NCBI GenBank assembly: GCA_030065875.1
Contig: JASJCR010000041.1
Coordinates: forward strand, 1 to 64,000
Reading direction: 5' to 3'
Source: Ardenticatenaceae bacterium
GTDB taxonomy: Bacteria > Chloroflexota > Anaerolineae > Promineifilales > Promineifilaceae
DNA: 64,000 bases
In this document: one piece after another, positions 7,945-16,561 of the stretch
Position numbering within the stretch: position 1 is the first letter of the stretch
Layout: each line of letters begins with the position of its first letter
Notes under the pieces: generated by a model
What the model was told of the DNA's origin: nothing
The model's input: only the letters and a program-made list of their open reading frames with translations
The model's database searches: none
Translations under genes and position numbers: made by a program

Positions 7945-9264
7945 ATGGGCGTTATGCTGCTTCAAATCATCAAGCGCCGCTGGCGTTTTGCCCTTTCTTC
8001 ATTAATCCTCATTATTTATTTGCTTTCAGTGATATTTGCGGCCGAAAAAGATGGCGATTTTGTCCATCTTTGGGTTGGTGCCCGCACCATCACCTCCGGG
8101 CAGCCGGCCGCTCTCTACGATCCGGATTTGCATTACGACATTTTAGACAGATCCCATGTTGACGCCGCTGAATTTTGGGGACCGCGATATGACATCATCG
8201 GGGTTTTCTTTTATCCACCGCTGGCCGGTTTGCTTTACGCTCCAGTAAGCTGGTTACCGCTGTTTGAAGCACAATTCGTCACCGGAATACTCAACATTTT
8301 AGCCGGAATCTGGTCAGCCTGGATGTTGTGGCGAATTTTAGAGGGTCGATTTTCACTCCCGTCAATTTTGATCATCCTGTTTACCTTTCCCTCTTTCTTC
8401 TATAGTTTTGTCCTGGGGCAAAACGGCATTTTGACGATGGCTCTGATGCTCACCGGATGGGAGCTGATCCGTCAGAAGAAAGACACGGCCGCCGGTTTGG
8501 CCCTGAGCTGGCTGAGCTACAAGCCAAACTGGCTGCTGGCCATCGGCTGGTTTCCGCTGGTTGAACGACGCTGGCGCATGATCGGAGGGTTGGCCCTGGG
8601 CGGCTTAATCGTCACCGGTTTGACGGCCGCTATCGTGGGTATTCAGCCTTTTATCGATTATCTTGACGTGCTATCAAAGACGGCCGCATTGCACAACCTG
8701 CCCGAATATCCCTTAAACAGCCAATACAGCATTTTGTCCATTTTTCGACGATACTTCGGCATCGGCCGGTCGGCCGATTTACTCGGTTGGGGAAGCGTTT
8801 TGCTCTTGTTCGGGGGCACGGTCTGGCTGCTCGGGTTTCGTTTGAAGCAGGCACCGTCAACCCACACGCTGTTTCTACAGCGGGCAGCCATCAGCTGGAT
8901 CATGGCCACGCTGCTCAACCCTCATCTGCATCACTACGATTTGCTGCTGGTGACGCCGGCTTTGATCGTGGCCCTTTCTGAATGGGGAGCGCTCACCGGC
9001 CGGGATCAGCTTCTGCTGGGGGGGATATTTGTCGTGAATCATCTCGGCTTTGTATTCATCGACATATTGGGACTGCATGCGACCCTGCCTCTGCCGGCGT
9101 TTGGGTTGCTGGCGGTGTGGGGCTGGTTTTTTGTTCGCTTATCTGGTGCAAGCCAACTCGAGAATTTCCCAGAAAATCGATTAGCGACAGGTGGCGCAAA
9201 TCCAGTTACTGGAAAATTGCATTTACGCTATCTTCGAGGTATTTTGAAAAGATGGTCACCCTAA
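7945..9264 (+). CDS. GT87-like polytopic membrane glycosyltransferase (DUF2029 type)
   Basis: A 439-residue polytopic protein with roughly ten membrane helices. The N-terminal helix is followed by 'DFVHLWVGARTITSG' and 'ALYDPDLHYD', which with 'FFYPPLAGLLYAP' match the layout of GT87 (mannosyltransferase-like) proteins: an acidic loop after helix 1 and a 'YPP' motif before helix 2. Such enzymes take sugars from polyprenyl-phosphate donors on the outer membrane face. The ~35-residue C-terminal tail ('ASQLENFPENRL...') is polar. The last 13 bases overlap the start of the MBL-fold gene, so the two are probably cotranscribed. Assignment rests on pattern memory of the family; acceptor unknown. Confidence 0.72.
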   Translation: MGVMLLQIIKRRWRFALSSLILIIYLLSVIFAAEKDGDFVHLWVGARTITSGQPAALYDPDLHYDILDRSHVDAAEFWGPRYDIIGVFFYPPLAGLLYAPVSWLPLFEAQFVTGILNILAGIWSAWMLWRILEGRFSLPSILIILFTFPSFFYSFVLGQNGILTMALMLTGWELIRQKKDTAAGLALSWLSYKPNWLLAIGWFPLVERRWRMIGGLALGGLIVTGLTAAIVGIQPFIDYLDVLSKTAALHNLPEYPLNSQYSILSIFRRYFGIGRSADLLGWGSVLLLFGGTVWLLGFRLKQAPSTHTLFLQRAAISWIMATLLNPHLHHYDLLLVTPALIVALSEWGALTGRDQLLLGGIFVVNHLGFVFIDILGLHATLPLPAFGLLAVWGWFFVRLSGASQLENFPENRLATGGANPVTGKLHLRYLRGILKRWSP

Positions 9265-9992
9265 CTTTCCACGGATGCGGTGACGCCTTTGGCAGCGGCG
9301 GCCGATTTAATACCTGTTTTCAAGTCGTTGGCGACACCCTCAATTTCTTGATCGATTGCGGGGCAACATCGATGGTGCCCCTAAAAAAAAGCGGCGTTGT
9401 CCTCCATGAAATTCAGCTGATTTTAATCACTCATTTTCACGCGGATCACTTTGGTGGGCTGCCGTTTTTTATGCTTGAGGCCCAATTTTTTTCCAAGCGG
9501 CAGCGGCCGTTGACAATTGCTGGACCGCCGGGGCTGCAAAAACAGTTTGAACGCGTCATGGAAAGCTCCTTTCCGGGTTCGTCAGTGGTCAAACCTCGCT
9601 TTGATTTAACCTTTATCGAGTTGCATAACCGGGAAACGACGGCATTTGCAGATTTGCGCGTCACGCCATTTTTCGTCAATCACGGGCGCCAGGGGGGGCC
9701 ATTTTACGCTTATCGGATTAAATTTGAGAAGCGGGTCATCGGCTATACTGGCGACACCGAATGGACCGATACCCTCATCGATGTGGGCAAGCAGGCGGAT
9801 CTTTTTATTGCCGAAGCGTACTTTTTTGATAAGCAGGTCAAGCTGCATCTTGATTACAAAACGTTAATTGCCCATCTTCCACAAATTGACCCCAAAAGAG
9901 TCATTTTGACCCACATGAGCGAAAATATGCTGGCCCATGCCGCTCAAATTCCTCATGAAACCGCACATGATGGCCTGGTCATTCATCTATAA
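9252..9992 (+). CDS. MBL-fold metallo-hydrolase (RNase Z/ElaC-like fold)
   Basis: A 246-residue metallo-beta-lactamase-fold protein. 'LITHFHADHFGGLPFF' near residues 57-72 gives the HxHxDH dinuclear metal motif; 'VNHGRQGGPFYAYRI' carries the next His; 'IGYTGDTEWTD' carries the bridging Asp; 'ILTHMSENM' supplies the last His. The start is ATG 9252 (MVTLTFHGCGDAFG), which matches the family N-terminus; the frame is open further upstream but that part lies inside the GT87-like gene in another frame. Overlap of 13 bases with the upstream gene and 15 bases to the P450 suggest a three-gene unit. It resembles the RNase Z/phosphodiesterase branch, but lacks the exosite arm, so substrate is uncertain. 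Confidence 0.9.
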   Translation: MVTLTFHGCGDAFGSGGRFNTCFQVVGDTLNFLIDCGATSMVPLKKSGVVLHEIQLILITHFHADHFGGLPFFMLEAQFFSKRQRPLTIAGPPGLQKQFERVMESSFPGSSVVKPRFDLTFIELHNRETTAFADLRVTPFFVNHGRQGGPFYAYRIKFEKRVIGYTGDTEWTDTLIDVGKQADLFIAEAYFFDKQVKLHLDYKTLIAHLPQIDPKRVILTHMSENMLAHAAQIPHETAHDGLVIHL

Positions 9993-10007
9993 TCAAAGAG
10001 AGGCTTC

Positions 10008-11210
10008 ATGCAGAAAAGCGCCCCGAAAAACATTAGCAAAAAAATTACCCTTGAACGCCTGGCTCAAGACCCTTACCCGATCTTCGAGGAAATGATTGCT
10101 GAAGCCCCGGTTTGCTGGGTGCCTGAATTCTCATTATGGATGATCACTCGTCGAAATGACGTGATTGAAATCTTAAAAGATGCCGAAACTTTCACAATGG
10201 AACCGGAAAACGCCCAGCTCAATCCGATGGAAGATACATTTGGTCCGATGATGCTGAGCCTCGATGGCCCGGAACACAAACGGATCCGCGAGGTGTTTTC
10301 CGAGCCGTTTCGCGCCCGCCAGGTTCGCCTAAATTATCAATTTCTAGTGGAAGAGATCGCTCACCAGCTGGTGGATGAAATCGCTGCTCAAAAGGTCGTT
10401 GATCTCGACAAGGCGTTTTCCGATAAGCTGGCCATCTATACCGTTGTGGCCGCCCTGGGATTGGATATTGATGATGTGGCCCAATTTCGCAACTGGTATG
10501 ATGACTTTGCGGCCGCAATCGGTAACCTCAGCCAGGACCCGGCCGTTCGCCAGCGAGGAAGAAAAACGTTTCAAAAATTCAAGGCGGTTGTCTTGCGGCA
10601 GATCGACACGCTGACCCAAACGCCCAATCGCTCGGTCTTGAGCCAAATCATCCACCATCAAGATGATCGATTGACCAACGATCAAATTGTTTCCAATGTG
10701 GCCCTTACCTTTTTTGGCGGCGTTGAAACCACCTCAGCGATGTTATCCAACACAATTTGGTCCCTGCTGAATCATCCAAAAGCGCTGGCTGACGTGAAGC
10801 TCAACCCGTCGCGCATGCCGGTCGCCCTCAATGAAGCGCTCCGCTGGGAATCACCGGTGCAGGCGGCCATGCGTTTCACCACGCGTGACGTCACTATTCA
10901 CGGAACAACCATCAAAGCGGGTGAAAAAATTTACTGCATGTTGGGAGCAGCCAATCGCGATCCGGCATTTTTTGAAAACCCCCACATTTTTGACATCTAT
11001 CGGTCGAATGCGGCCAAACATCTCAGCTTTGCGTACGGCCCTCACTACTGTTTTGGGGCTCCGCTGGCGCTGCTCGAAGGGGAAATCGGCTTAACGGTTT
11101 TGCTTGAAAAGCTGCCCCATATTCAGCTTCACCCGGACTATCCAACTGCGCCCTACGGGCACGAATTTCGCGCGCCACCCACCTTGCATGTAAACGTGCA
11201 CGCTGCTTAA
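10008..11210 (+). CDS. Cytochrome P450
   Basis: A 400-residue soluble P450. The I-helix 'FFGGVETTSAM' lies near residues 235-245, ExxR in 'EALRWESP' near 276-279, and the haem loop 'FAYGPHYCFG' at 341-350 with the thiolate Cys348. The 'AANRDP' motif is also present. ATG 10008 follows AAAGAGAGG. It starts 15 bases after the MBL-fold gene and is probably translated from the same transcript. Like the P450 at 6616-7809 it has Glu before the I-helix Thr pair and 'GANRDP/AANRDP', so the two may be ancient duplicates. No redox partner gene is nearby; substrate unknown. Confidence 0.95.
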   Translation: MQKSAPKNISKKITLERLAQDPYPIFEEMIAEAPVCWVPEFSLWMITRRNDVIEILKDAETFTMEPENAQLNPMEDTFGPMMLSLDGPEHKRIREVFSEPFRARQVRLNYQFLVEEIAHQLVDEIAAQKVVDLDKAFSDKLAIYTVVAALGLDIDDVAQFRNWYDDFAAAIGNLSQDPAVRQRGRKTFQKFKAVVLRQIDTLTQTPNRSVLSQIIHHQDDRLTNDQIVSNVALTFFGGVETTSAMLSNTIWSLLNHPKALADVKLNPSRMPVALNEALRWESPVQAAMRFTTRDVTIHGTTIKAGEKIYCMLGAANRDPAFFENPHIFDIYRSNAAKHLSFAYGPHYCFGAPLALLEGEIGLTVLLEKLPHIQLHPDYPTAPYGHEFRAPPTLHVNVHAA

Positions 11211-11250
11211 GCACATTCTTTCCAAATTGACGCCCGCAGTTGGCGATCAG

Positions 11251-11847
11251 TTATTCGTCAATATGAATACCGGTCAGGAGCATGTTGACGACATCGGTGG
11301 CATACGCATCGGAAAGAGGGGCATGTCCAATTAAAAAGCGGTTCCAGTAAGCGCCATAAATCAAATCCGCCACGACTTCATGATCAACTCCAGGGCGCAA
11401 TTCTCCTCTTGCTTCAGCTCGCTTTAAAATGTTGAGGCACAGCTGTCTACGCTGGGCAATATAGCCGCGGAACACGTCCGCAAACGCCTCGTCAAACTGC
11501 GCTTCGCTCAAAAGCCCTCGAATCGCTTGAGCCGGCCGATGCTCTTCCACGACCGCGAATATTCCGCTCAGCAGCTGCACCAAATCGCTTTTTAACTGAC
11601 CGGTATCCGGTTCTAAGACATCGGTTTCTGAGGCCGCCTCCATGACGATGGCCGCCTTGTTGGGCCACCAGCGATAAATCGTGCGCTTGCTCACCCCTGA
11701 CACAGAGGCAATACGCTCCACCGTTAAGTCACTATACGATATTTCTTCAAGCAGCGAGTTCGCTGCGGCAATGACCGCCTCGTGAGATCTCTTGCTGCGC
11801 GGCCGACCGGCCGTGGGAGGGCTGGGCTCAAAGATTTGATTTTTCAT
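11251..11847 (-). CDS. TetR/AcrR family transcriptional regulator
   Basis: A 198-residue TetR-type repressor. The DNA-binding domain covers residues ~15-65: 'GRPRSKRSHEAVIAAANSLL', 'YSDLTVERIASVSGVSKRTI' and 'YRWWPNKAAIVMEA'. The C-terminal half, with 'DVFRGYIAQRRQL' and 'YGAYWNRFLIGHAPL', is of the TetR_C group seen in regulators of oxidoreductases. It is transcribed away from the SDR gene at 11978, and the 130-base gap holds a palindrome (11920-11936) suited to this family. I infer that it represses itself and the SDR gene; inducer unknown. Confidence 0.93.
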   Translation of the reverse strand: MKNQIFEPSPPTAGRPRSKRSHEAVIAAANSLLEEISYSDLTVERIASVSGVSKRTIYRWWPNKAAIVMEAASETDVLEPDTGQLKSDLVQLLSGIFAVVEEHRPAQAIRGLLSEAQFDEAFADVFRGYIAQRRQLCLNILKRAEARGELRPGVDHEVVADLIYGAYWNRFLIGHAPLSDAYATDVVNMLLTGIHIDE

Positions 11848-11919
11848 AGATTTTAGTATAGCAAATTGTCATCCCATTGACAAAACGACACGTTGCGTTT
11901 ACTATTTAAAGCGGCTTAA

Positions 11920-11936
11920 GTAAACGGTTCGTTTAC
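11920..11936. promoter_or_regulatory. Putative TetR operator
   Basis: GTAAACG-GTT-CGTTTAC is a perfect 7-bp inverted repeat with a 3-bp centre in the gap between the divergent tetR and SDR genes. A further half-site, CGTTTAC, lies at 11896-11902. Size and position are typical of TetR operators; binding is inferred. Confidence 0.6.
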
Positions 11937-11977
11937 ATTTTAAAACAGGTTTTGAGCAAGAGAAAATTGGAGTAACA

Positions 11978-12751
11978 ATGTCAGAACAAAAATCCCTTTC
12001 AGGAAAAATTGCCCTGGTTACCGGCGGCAGCCGCGGTATCGGCCGGGAAACCGCCCTGGCCCTCGGCCAGCGGGGCGCAGATGTAGTCATCACCTACCGC
12101 GCCCAGGAAGAAGCAGCCCAACAAACGGTAACCGAGTTAGAAGCGCAGGGCGTGCGCGCTCAAGCGCTGCAGGTCGATTTAACCGGTACGGCTGAGCTGG
12201 ATCGATTGGTCGATGCGTTTCAAGCGATCCTGACCGACTGGGGTCGGCAAAACTTCGACATCCTGGTCAACAATGCCGGAGTGCTGCGCCTGGCGACATT
12301 TGAACGCGTAACTGAAGACGATCTCACCTACAACTTTCAAACCAACTACATGAGCGTTTTCTTTTTAACCCAAAAGCTGATGGGCATCATGGCCGATGGC
12401 GGCAGGATCATTAATCTGGGCTCCGGAACGGCGCGCATCGCCTTTGCTCCCTTGGTGAGTTATGGCCCGATTAAAGCGGCCGTGCAAAGCCTCACCCTTT
12501 ATTTGGCCAGCTTCCTGGGCAAACGGCAGATTACCGTCAACGCCGTGGCGCCCGGCGGATTAGACACCGATTTTAACGCCGGTCTTTTTGCCAATATGCC
12601 CCAGGCCCCAGATTATATCGCCTCCAACACCGCCCTGGGTCGGGTGGGGCAAGCCACCGATGTGAGCGGCGTGGTGGCCTTCCTGGCCAGCGATGAAGCG
12701 GCGTTTATCAGCGGGGCCATCATCAATATCGATGGGGGGTATCATCTTTAA
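11978..12751 (+). CDS. SDR family oxidoreductase (FabG-like)
   Basis: A 257-residue classical SDR. 'ALVTGGSRGIGRETALAL' near residues 11-28 is the nucleotide loop, 'ILVNNAGVLRLA' the NNAG motif, 'INLGSGTARIAFAPLVSYG' holds the catalytic Ser, and 'SYGPIKAAV' is YxxxK. The C-terminus 'ASDEAAFISGAIINIDGGYH' is typical of this subfamily. ATG 11978 is preceded by GGAG. The gene is divergent from a TetR gene and has its palindromic operator in the promoter region, so it is probably induced by the TetR ligand, possibly its own substrate. The reaction is likely a carbonyl/alcohol interconversion; substrate unknown. Confidence 0.93.
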   Translation: MSEQKSLSGKIALVTGGSRGIGRETALALGQRGADVVITYRAQEEAAQQTVTELEAQGVRAQALQVDLTGTAELDRLVDAFQAILTDWGRQNFDILVNNAGVLRLATFERVTEDDLTYNFQTNYMSVFFLTQKLMGIMADGGRIINLGSGTARIAFAPLVSYGPIKAAVQSLTLYLASFLGKRQITVNAVAPGGLDTDFNAGLFANMPQAPDYIASNTALGRVGQATDVSGVVAFLASDEAAFISGAIINIDGGYHL

Positions 12752-12814
12752 GGTTTCACGTCAGCACCCCCTTCAGGATCAATTTTAAGGGTGGACAGGG
12801 CTGTTTTTAGATTT

Positions 12815-12835
12815 GACCAATCTCGGAGATTGGTC
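12815..12835. terminator. F5 hairpin between convergent genes
   Basis: GACCAATCTC-G-GAGATTGGTC is a perfect 10-bp hairpin between the stop codons of the convergent SDR and DUF1579-like genes. Three further copies (18440, 49482, 59523) also follow stop codons. It lacks a U-run, so a terminator or 3'-end stabiliser role is inferred from position. Confidence 0.5.
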
Positions 12836-12858
12836 CATTCTTCAATTTGTGAATCTAA

Positions 12859-13317
12859 TCACCCCTCCTTCAGCTGCTTGTCAATCGTGACCAGCGGTGT
12901 AACCTGACCCGTCGCATCGACAAAATCCACGGCCAAATGCTGCGTATTGCCTCTGAAAGTGTAAATCCGGCGGAGGGTACCCGGCCGATCGTTAAGCAGT
13001 TCATCACTTGAGAAAGTCACCACATCGCCATCAATACCCCCTGATTGATCCTGAAAGCTGCCAAAAGAGTCGAGAAAAATGCATCGAAACGCATTAAGCT
13101 TCGGGTCCCAGGCGATTATGCTGTGGGCTTCATACTGGCCGAGCGCACTGTCCGAATGATAGCTGGTTAGAATACTGCCGCCGCCCGGCCCCCACTGAAT
13201 ATGGTCGCTGGCCGATACGCTCTTTATCTCGTTGGGTGTCCATCCACCGGCGTGGTAAGTTTCCTCACATTCCCATTCGCCAATAAAGCGCGCCAGCTGT
13301 TGTATTGGTTGATCCAT
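12859..13317 (-). CDS. DUF1579-like protein
   Basis: A 152-residue soluble protein with the opening 'QLARFIGEWECEETYHAGGW', resembling the start of DUF1579/heme-binding-barrel proteins in which a G-x-W motif begins a lipocalin-like barrel. Alternating beta-type segments follow ('HSIIAWDPKLNAFRCIFLDS', 'GTLRRIYTFRG'). ATG 13317 has AGGAGA upstream. It is divergent from an AraC-type regulator with 125 bases between the starts, so it may be that regulator's target. Function of the family is not established; the fold assignment is from pattern only. Confidence 0.65.
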   Translation of the reverse strand: MDQPIQQLARFIGEWECEETYHAGGWTPNEIKSVSASDHIQWGPGGGSILTSYHSDSALGQYEAHSIIAWDPKLNAFRCIFLDSFGSFQDQSGGIDGDVVTFSSDELLNDRPGTLRRIYTFRGNTQHLAVDFVDATGQVTPLVTIDKQLKEG

Positions 13318-13442
13318 CTTAAAAATTCTCCTTTAAAAAAGTCGTCGTAATCAAGTGTGATATCGACTTTAAAGGAAAAAAGCGATACTATCTATGCCTG
13401 AATGTGCTAATTTCATAGTCGATCGTACATTTTGAGGCGAAA

Positions 13443-14363
13443 ATGGATGTTCTGGACGATGTATTTCAGGTTATTGAGCTAAACAGCCACCTTCTTTCGA
13501 GAACCGAAATCTCACCCCCCTGGCGATTTCGCTTTGAAGAAAGTGATGACGCTCAGTTCCACATCATCAACTTTGGTCAGGGCTTTTTATGCGTCGATGG
13601 GGAAAATGATCCCAGGCTGATCCGGTCAGGAGATATGGTCATATTGCCATATGGGGACGGTCATGAAATTTGTGATGCGCTGGACTCCAAGATCACCAAA
13701 GCGGTAGAGATGAACCATTGCAACCACGATGAGTATCAAATTTTTCCCTTTGCCGGAGAAGCGCCTATCACCGTTCTTTTGTGCGGTATTTTTTACTTCA
13801 CCGGCCGGGTCAAACATCCCTTTTTGGAGTCTCTGCCGCGGGTCATTCATATCCGGGGCCAAAACGACTCGATGACCGACGGGCTGCCCGCCACAATGGA
13901 GATGATCGCATTTGAATCAAAACGCCAGAGACCCGGAGCCTCGACGATGATGCAGCATTTAACCGACATCCTTTTTATTCAGGCGATTCGGGCTTGGATG
14001 GCAGCCGATAATCACGAGCCGTTTTTATGGTTTGATGCCCTGCGTGATCCCGAAATCGGGCAAGCGCTGAGGCTAATCCACCAGTACCCTCAAAAACCGT
14101 GGTCGGTACAGGGTCTGGCAGCAGAGGTCGCCGTATCCCGATCCGCTTTTTCAACGCGATTTGCTGACCTCGTTGGGGAATCGCCAATCCGCTATTTGAC
14201 CCGCTGGCGCATGATTAAGGCCAACGGGCTGTTAAAAACCGGCCGTCCCATTACAGAAGTGGCTCACCTGGTAGGATACCGGTCGGAGGTTGCTTTTCGC
14301 AAGGCTTTTAAGCGGGAAACAGGAATTCCACCAGGCAAATATCAGCGTCAATGGCTGGAATAA
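13443..14363 (+). CDS. AraC family transcriptional regulator with cupin-type sensor
   Basis: A 306-residue regulator. The N-terminal half (residues ~20-190) is a cupin-like sensor: 'PPWRFRFEESDDAQFHIINF', 'GDMVILPYGDGHEI', with a His suited to metal or ligand contact. The C-terminal ~100 residues hold two helix-turn-helix motifs: 'WSVQGLAAEVAVSRSAFSTR' and 'PITEVAHLVGYRSEVAFRKA', ending 'GIPPGKYQRQW'. ATG 13443 follows a GAGG site. It is divergent from the DUF1579-like gene and convergent with the MFS gene, whose 3' end it overlaps by 16 bases. Ligand and targets unknown; the divergent neighbour is a candidate. Confidence 0.93.
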   Translation: MDVLDDVFQVIELNSHLLSRTEISPPWRFRFEESDDAQFHIINFGQGFLCVDGENDPRLIRSGDMVILPYGDGHEICDALDSKITKAVEMNHCNHDEYQIFPFAGEAPITVLLCGIFYFTGRVKHPFLESLPRVIHIRGQNDSMTDGLPATMEMIAFESKRQRPGASTMMQHLTDILFIQAIRAWMAADNHEPFLWFDALRDPEIGQALRLIHQYPQKPWSVQGLAAEVAVSRSAFSTRFADLVGESPIRYLTRWRMIKANGLLKTGRPITEVAHLVGYRSEVAFRKAFKRETGIPPGKYQRQWLE

Positions 14364-15523
14364 TCAAGTCCCAGTTTCTCGGCCGCAGGAACTTTAGGTT
14401 TTGTCAGGGTAGCAAAGAAAGAAACCATCAAAACGGCCGCAGCCACAACCCCCAAACCGACCGATAAATTTGAAAATTCAGCCACAAAACCGATCAGAGG
14501 TGGACCGGCCAAAAAACCAAAGTAACCGGCCGTAGCCACCGCCGCAATCCCGGTACTCGAGGGCACACCGGGCGTTCGACCGGCCGCGCTAAACAAAACG
14601 GGTATCAAATTGGAAAGACCCAAACCCACACAGGCAAAACCGATGACGGCGGCCACCGGATGATGAATCAGCAGGGCGCCACCCAAACCCACAGCCGCCA
14701 GCAAGGAGGTGAACCGCGTCAGGGTGACGGGGCCGATTCCCGCCACAAACCGGTCACCGGTCAGGCGGCCGACAGCCATCATCAGCGAGAAAGCGGCGTA
14801 CCCGGCCGCAGCCAAACCCGGTCCTGTTCCCAATACCCTTCGCAGATAAACCGCACTCCAATCAGCCATCGATCCCTCAGCAATCAAGACCAAAAAAGCC
14901 AGCGCGCTTAAGCCGATCAGCGGCCCTCGCGGAAGCACAAATTTTGAGGCCTGTTTGGTGCTGTCCGCCTCAGGCGGCAGAAAAAACCGCCTGGCCCATA
15001 TGACCCCTAAAACCATTAAAACAGAAACCAGCAGCACGTGCGAGATAGATGGAAACTGGTTGGCCAGAGCCAGACCGCCCAATCCAGATCCTACTAATCC
15101 CCCCAGACTAAAAAACCCGTGAAACGCGGACATGATCGGCCGGCGGTAGCGCTTCTCGACCGCAACCGCCTGGTCGTTCATGGCCACATCCATCGCCCCA
15201 TTACACGCTCCAAACACAAAGAGCGCGGCGATCAGAGAAACCAAGTTTGGGGCCAGGACCGGCAAAGGAAGGGCGGCACAAAAGGCGAAAGCAGCGACGG
15301 TAGTCACTCGACCACTGCCATAGCGTTGACTCCATACCCCGCTCAGCGGCATGGCCACAATCGCTCCGCCAGCCATGGCCAGCAAAGCGAGTCCCAATAC
15401 CCCTTCCCCCAGCGCCAATCGTTCCTGAACGAGGGGAATGTGGGGAACCCAACTAGAAAGGAGCAATCCATTGATAAAGAAGATGACTAAAACCGTTTTA
15501 CGGGCGTGTTGATTTGTGTTCAT
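14348..15523 (-). CDS. MFS transporter (YbjJ-like)
   Basis: A 391-residue major facilitator with 12 predicted helices. 'FFINGLLLSSWVPHIPLVQE' opens helix 1, 'GVWSQRYGSGRVTTVAAFAF' covers the loop 2-3 region, and 'GACNGAMDVAMNDQAVAVE' is a motif I associate with YbjJ-type carriers, as is the N-terminal 'SWVPHIP'. The start overlaps the stop of the upstream DeoR-type gene by four bases (ATGA), so the two are translationally coupled and one operon. The regulator pairing suggests export or import of a sugar-like or phosphorylated compound sensed by DeoR; the substrate is unknown. Confidence 0.9.
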   Translation of the reverse strand: MNTNQHARKTVLVIFFINGLLLSSWVPHIPLVQERLALGEGVLGLALLAMAGGAIVAMPLSGVWSQRYGSGRVTTVAAFAFCAALPLPVLAPNLVSLIAALFVFGACNGAMDVAMNDQAVAVEKRYRRPIMSAFHGFFSLGGLVGSGLGGLALANQFPSISHVLLVSVLMVLGVIWARRFFLPPEADSTKQASKFVLPRGPLIGLSALAFLVLIAEGSMADWSAVYLRRVLGTGPGLAAAGYAAFSLMMAVGRLTGDRFVAGIGPVTLTRFTSLLAAVGLGGALLIHHPVAAVIGFACVGLGLSNLIPVLFSAAGRTPGVPSSTGIAAVATAGYFGFLAGPPLIGFVAEFSNLSVGLGVVAAAVLMVSFFATLTKPKVPAAEKLGLDYSSH

Positions 15524-16278
15524 GCTTGAATAACCTCGATACCGCGTGCCAAATATGGGGCCAACATCTGCTCAGAGATCTCTGATTCAGTCACAATGTG
15601 GGTAATTTGATCAATTGGGGTAACGACAAAAGGCGCCACCGTTCCCAACTTGTCAACGGTGGTGACGGCGATCACGTCGGCCGCGTTGTGGATCATTAGG
15701 CGCTTGAGCGCCGCCTCCTCCTCCGAAACGGCCGTCACCCCAATTTCCTCATGCAGGCTGCAAACACCCAGCAAGCACAGATCGACTCGCAAACGAGAAA
15801 GCGTTTCATATGTCGTGCTGCCCATCACCGTCATTGATGGTGCATCCAGACGGCCGCCGACCATGATCATCTCCAGCTGCGTATGGTGGCTGAGGGCCAA
15901 CACTACCGGCGGGCTGGTCGTAATCACGGTACCCTGCAAATGCAACGGCAGGTGGCGAGCCACTTCCAGTGTTGTGGTTCCCCCATCGATCAAAATGGTC
16001 TGCCCAGATTGGATCAACCCGGCGGCCGCTCTGGCAATCGCCTCCTTGGCCGATGGCTTTTGCGTTTGCCGAACTTGATAAGATGCTAAAGCGGGAGAAC
16101 GAGGCAAAGCGCCGCCGTGTACGCGGGTTAATTGTCCGGCCTGATCCAGTTCTTTGAGGTCTCGCCGTATCGTATCTTCAGAAACACCCAGGCGGTCGCT
16201 CAGATTGGTTGCAGTCACTTTTCCCTCCTGATGGAGGATGAGGAGAATTTGCTGTCGTCGCTCTTCAGGTAAAACCAT
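15520..16278 (-). CDS. DeoR/GlpR family transcriptional regulator
   Basis: A 252-residue DeoR-type regulator. 'LPEERRQQILLILHQEGKV' and 'TNLSDRLGVSEDTIRRDLKE' form the N-terminal winged helix; 'GQLTRVHGGALP' is the family signature after it. The C-terminal sensor contains 'TILIDGGTTTLEVARHLP' and 'ALKRLMIHNAADVIAVTTVD', the phosphosugar-isomerase-like part. I choose ATG 16278 (MVLPEERR) with GAGG six bases upstream; a GTG at 16290 would add four residues. It heads a two-gene operon with an MFS carrier. Fifteen bases upstream begins a striking 10-bp-phased repeat, probably its operator, implying autoregulation relieved by a sugar phosphate. Confidence 0.94.
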   Translation of the reverse strand: MVLPEERRQQILLILHQEGKVTATNLSDRLGVSEDTIRRDLKELDQAGQLTRVHGGALPRSPALASYQVRQTQKPSAKEAIARAAAGLIQSGQTILIDGGTTTLEVARHLPLHLQGTVITTSPPVVLALSHHTQLEMIMVGGRLDAPSMTVMGSTTYETLSRLRVDLCLLGVCSLHEEIGVTAVSEEEAALKRLMIHNAADVIAVTTVDKLGTVAPFVVTPIDQITHIVTESEISEQMLAPYLARGIEVIQA

Positions 16279-16292
16279 CACAGGCCTCACAA

Positions 16293-16352
16293 TGCGGTTT
16301 TGTGCTTATTTTTGCTTATTATTGCATTTTAATGCGTTTTTATGCCGATGTC
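16293..16352. promoter_or_regulatory. Six-fold, exactly 10-bp-phased direct repeat upstream of deoR
   Basis: TGC occurs at 16293, 16303, 16313, 16323, 16333 and 16343, each followed mostly by T/A; read on the minus strand the unit is GCAnwAAwAn. Six decamers in perfect helical register place the same base triplet on one DNA face, as expected for a cooperatively bound regulator and for an intrinsically bent promoter. DeoR-family proteins are known to bind direct repeats with about 10-bp spacing. The array abuts the deoR start (16278). Confidence 0.75.
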
Positions 16353-16561
16353 AACAGCGTTATTACCCGACAATTGGAATTTTCAACTCATTTGATTTAA
16401 AATCTCCTTACTCCGTTGACCTGGAGATTCCTTACCTGGCAATGAACTCCGCCCTTAACAGGGCAAATCACGCAACAACCAATCCAATTTCTAAAATTTA
16501 TCCTTCATTGAGCAAACGTAGCGGCAATGAGAATAATTTTCTGTTGCTGTGGAAGGAAAGC

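Noticed and set aside
8982..9251. N-terminal extension of the MBL-fold protein
   Set aside because: The frame is open upstream but lies inside the GT87-like gene, and the MBL family N-terminus begins at ATG 9252.
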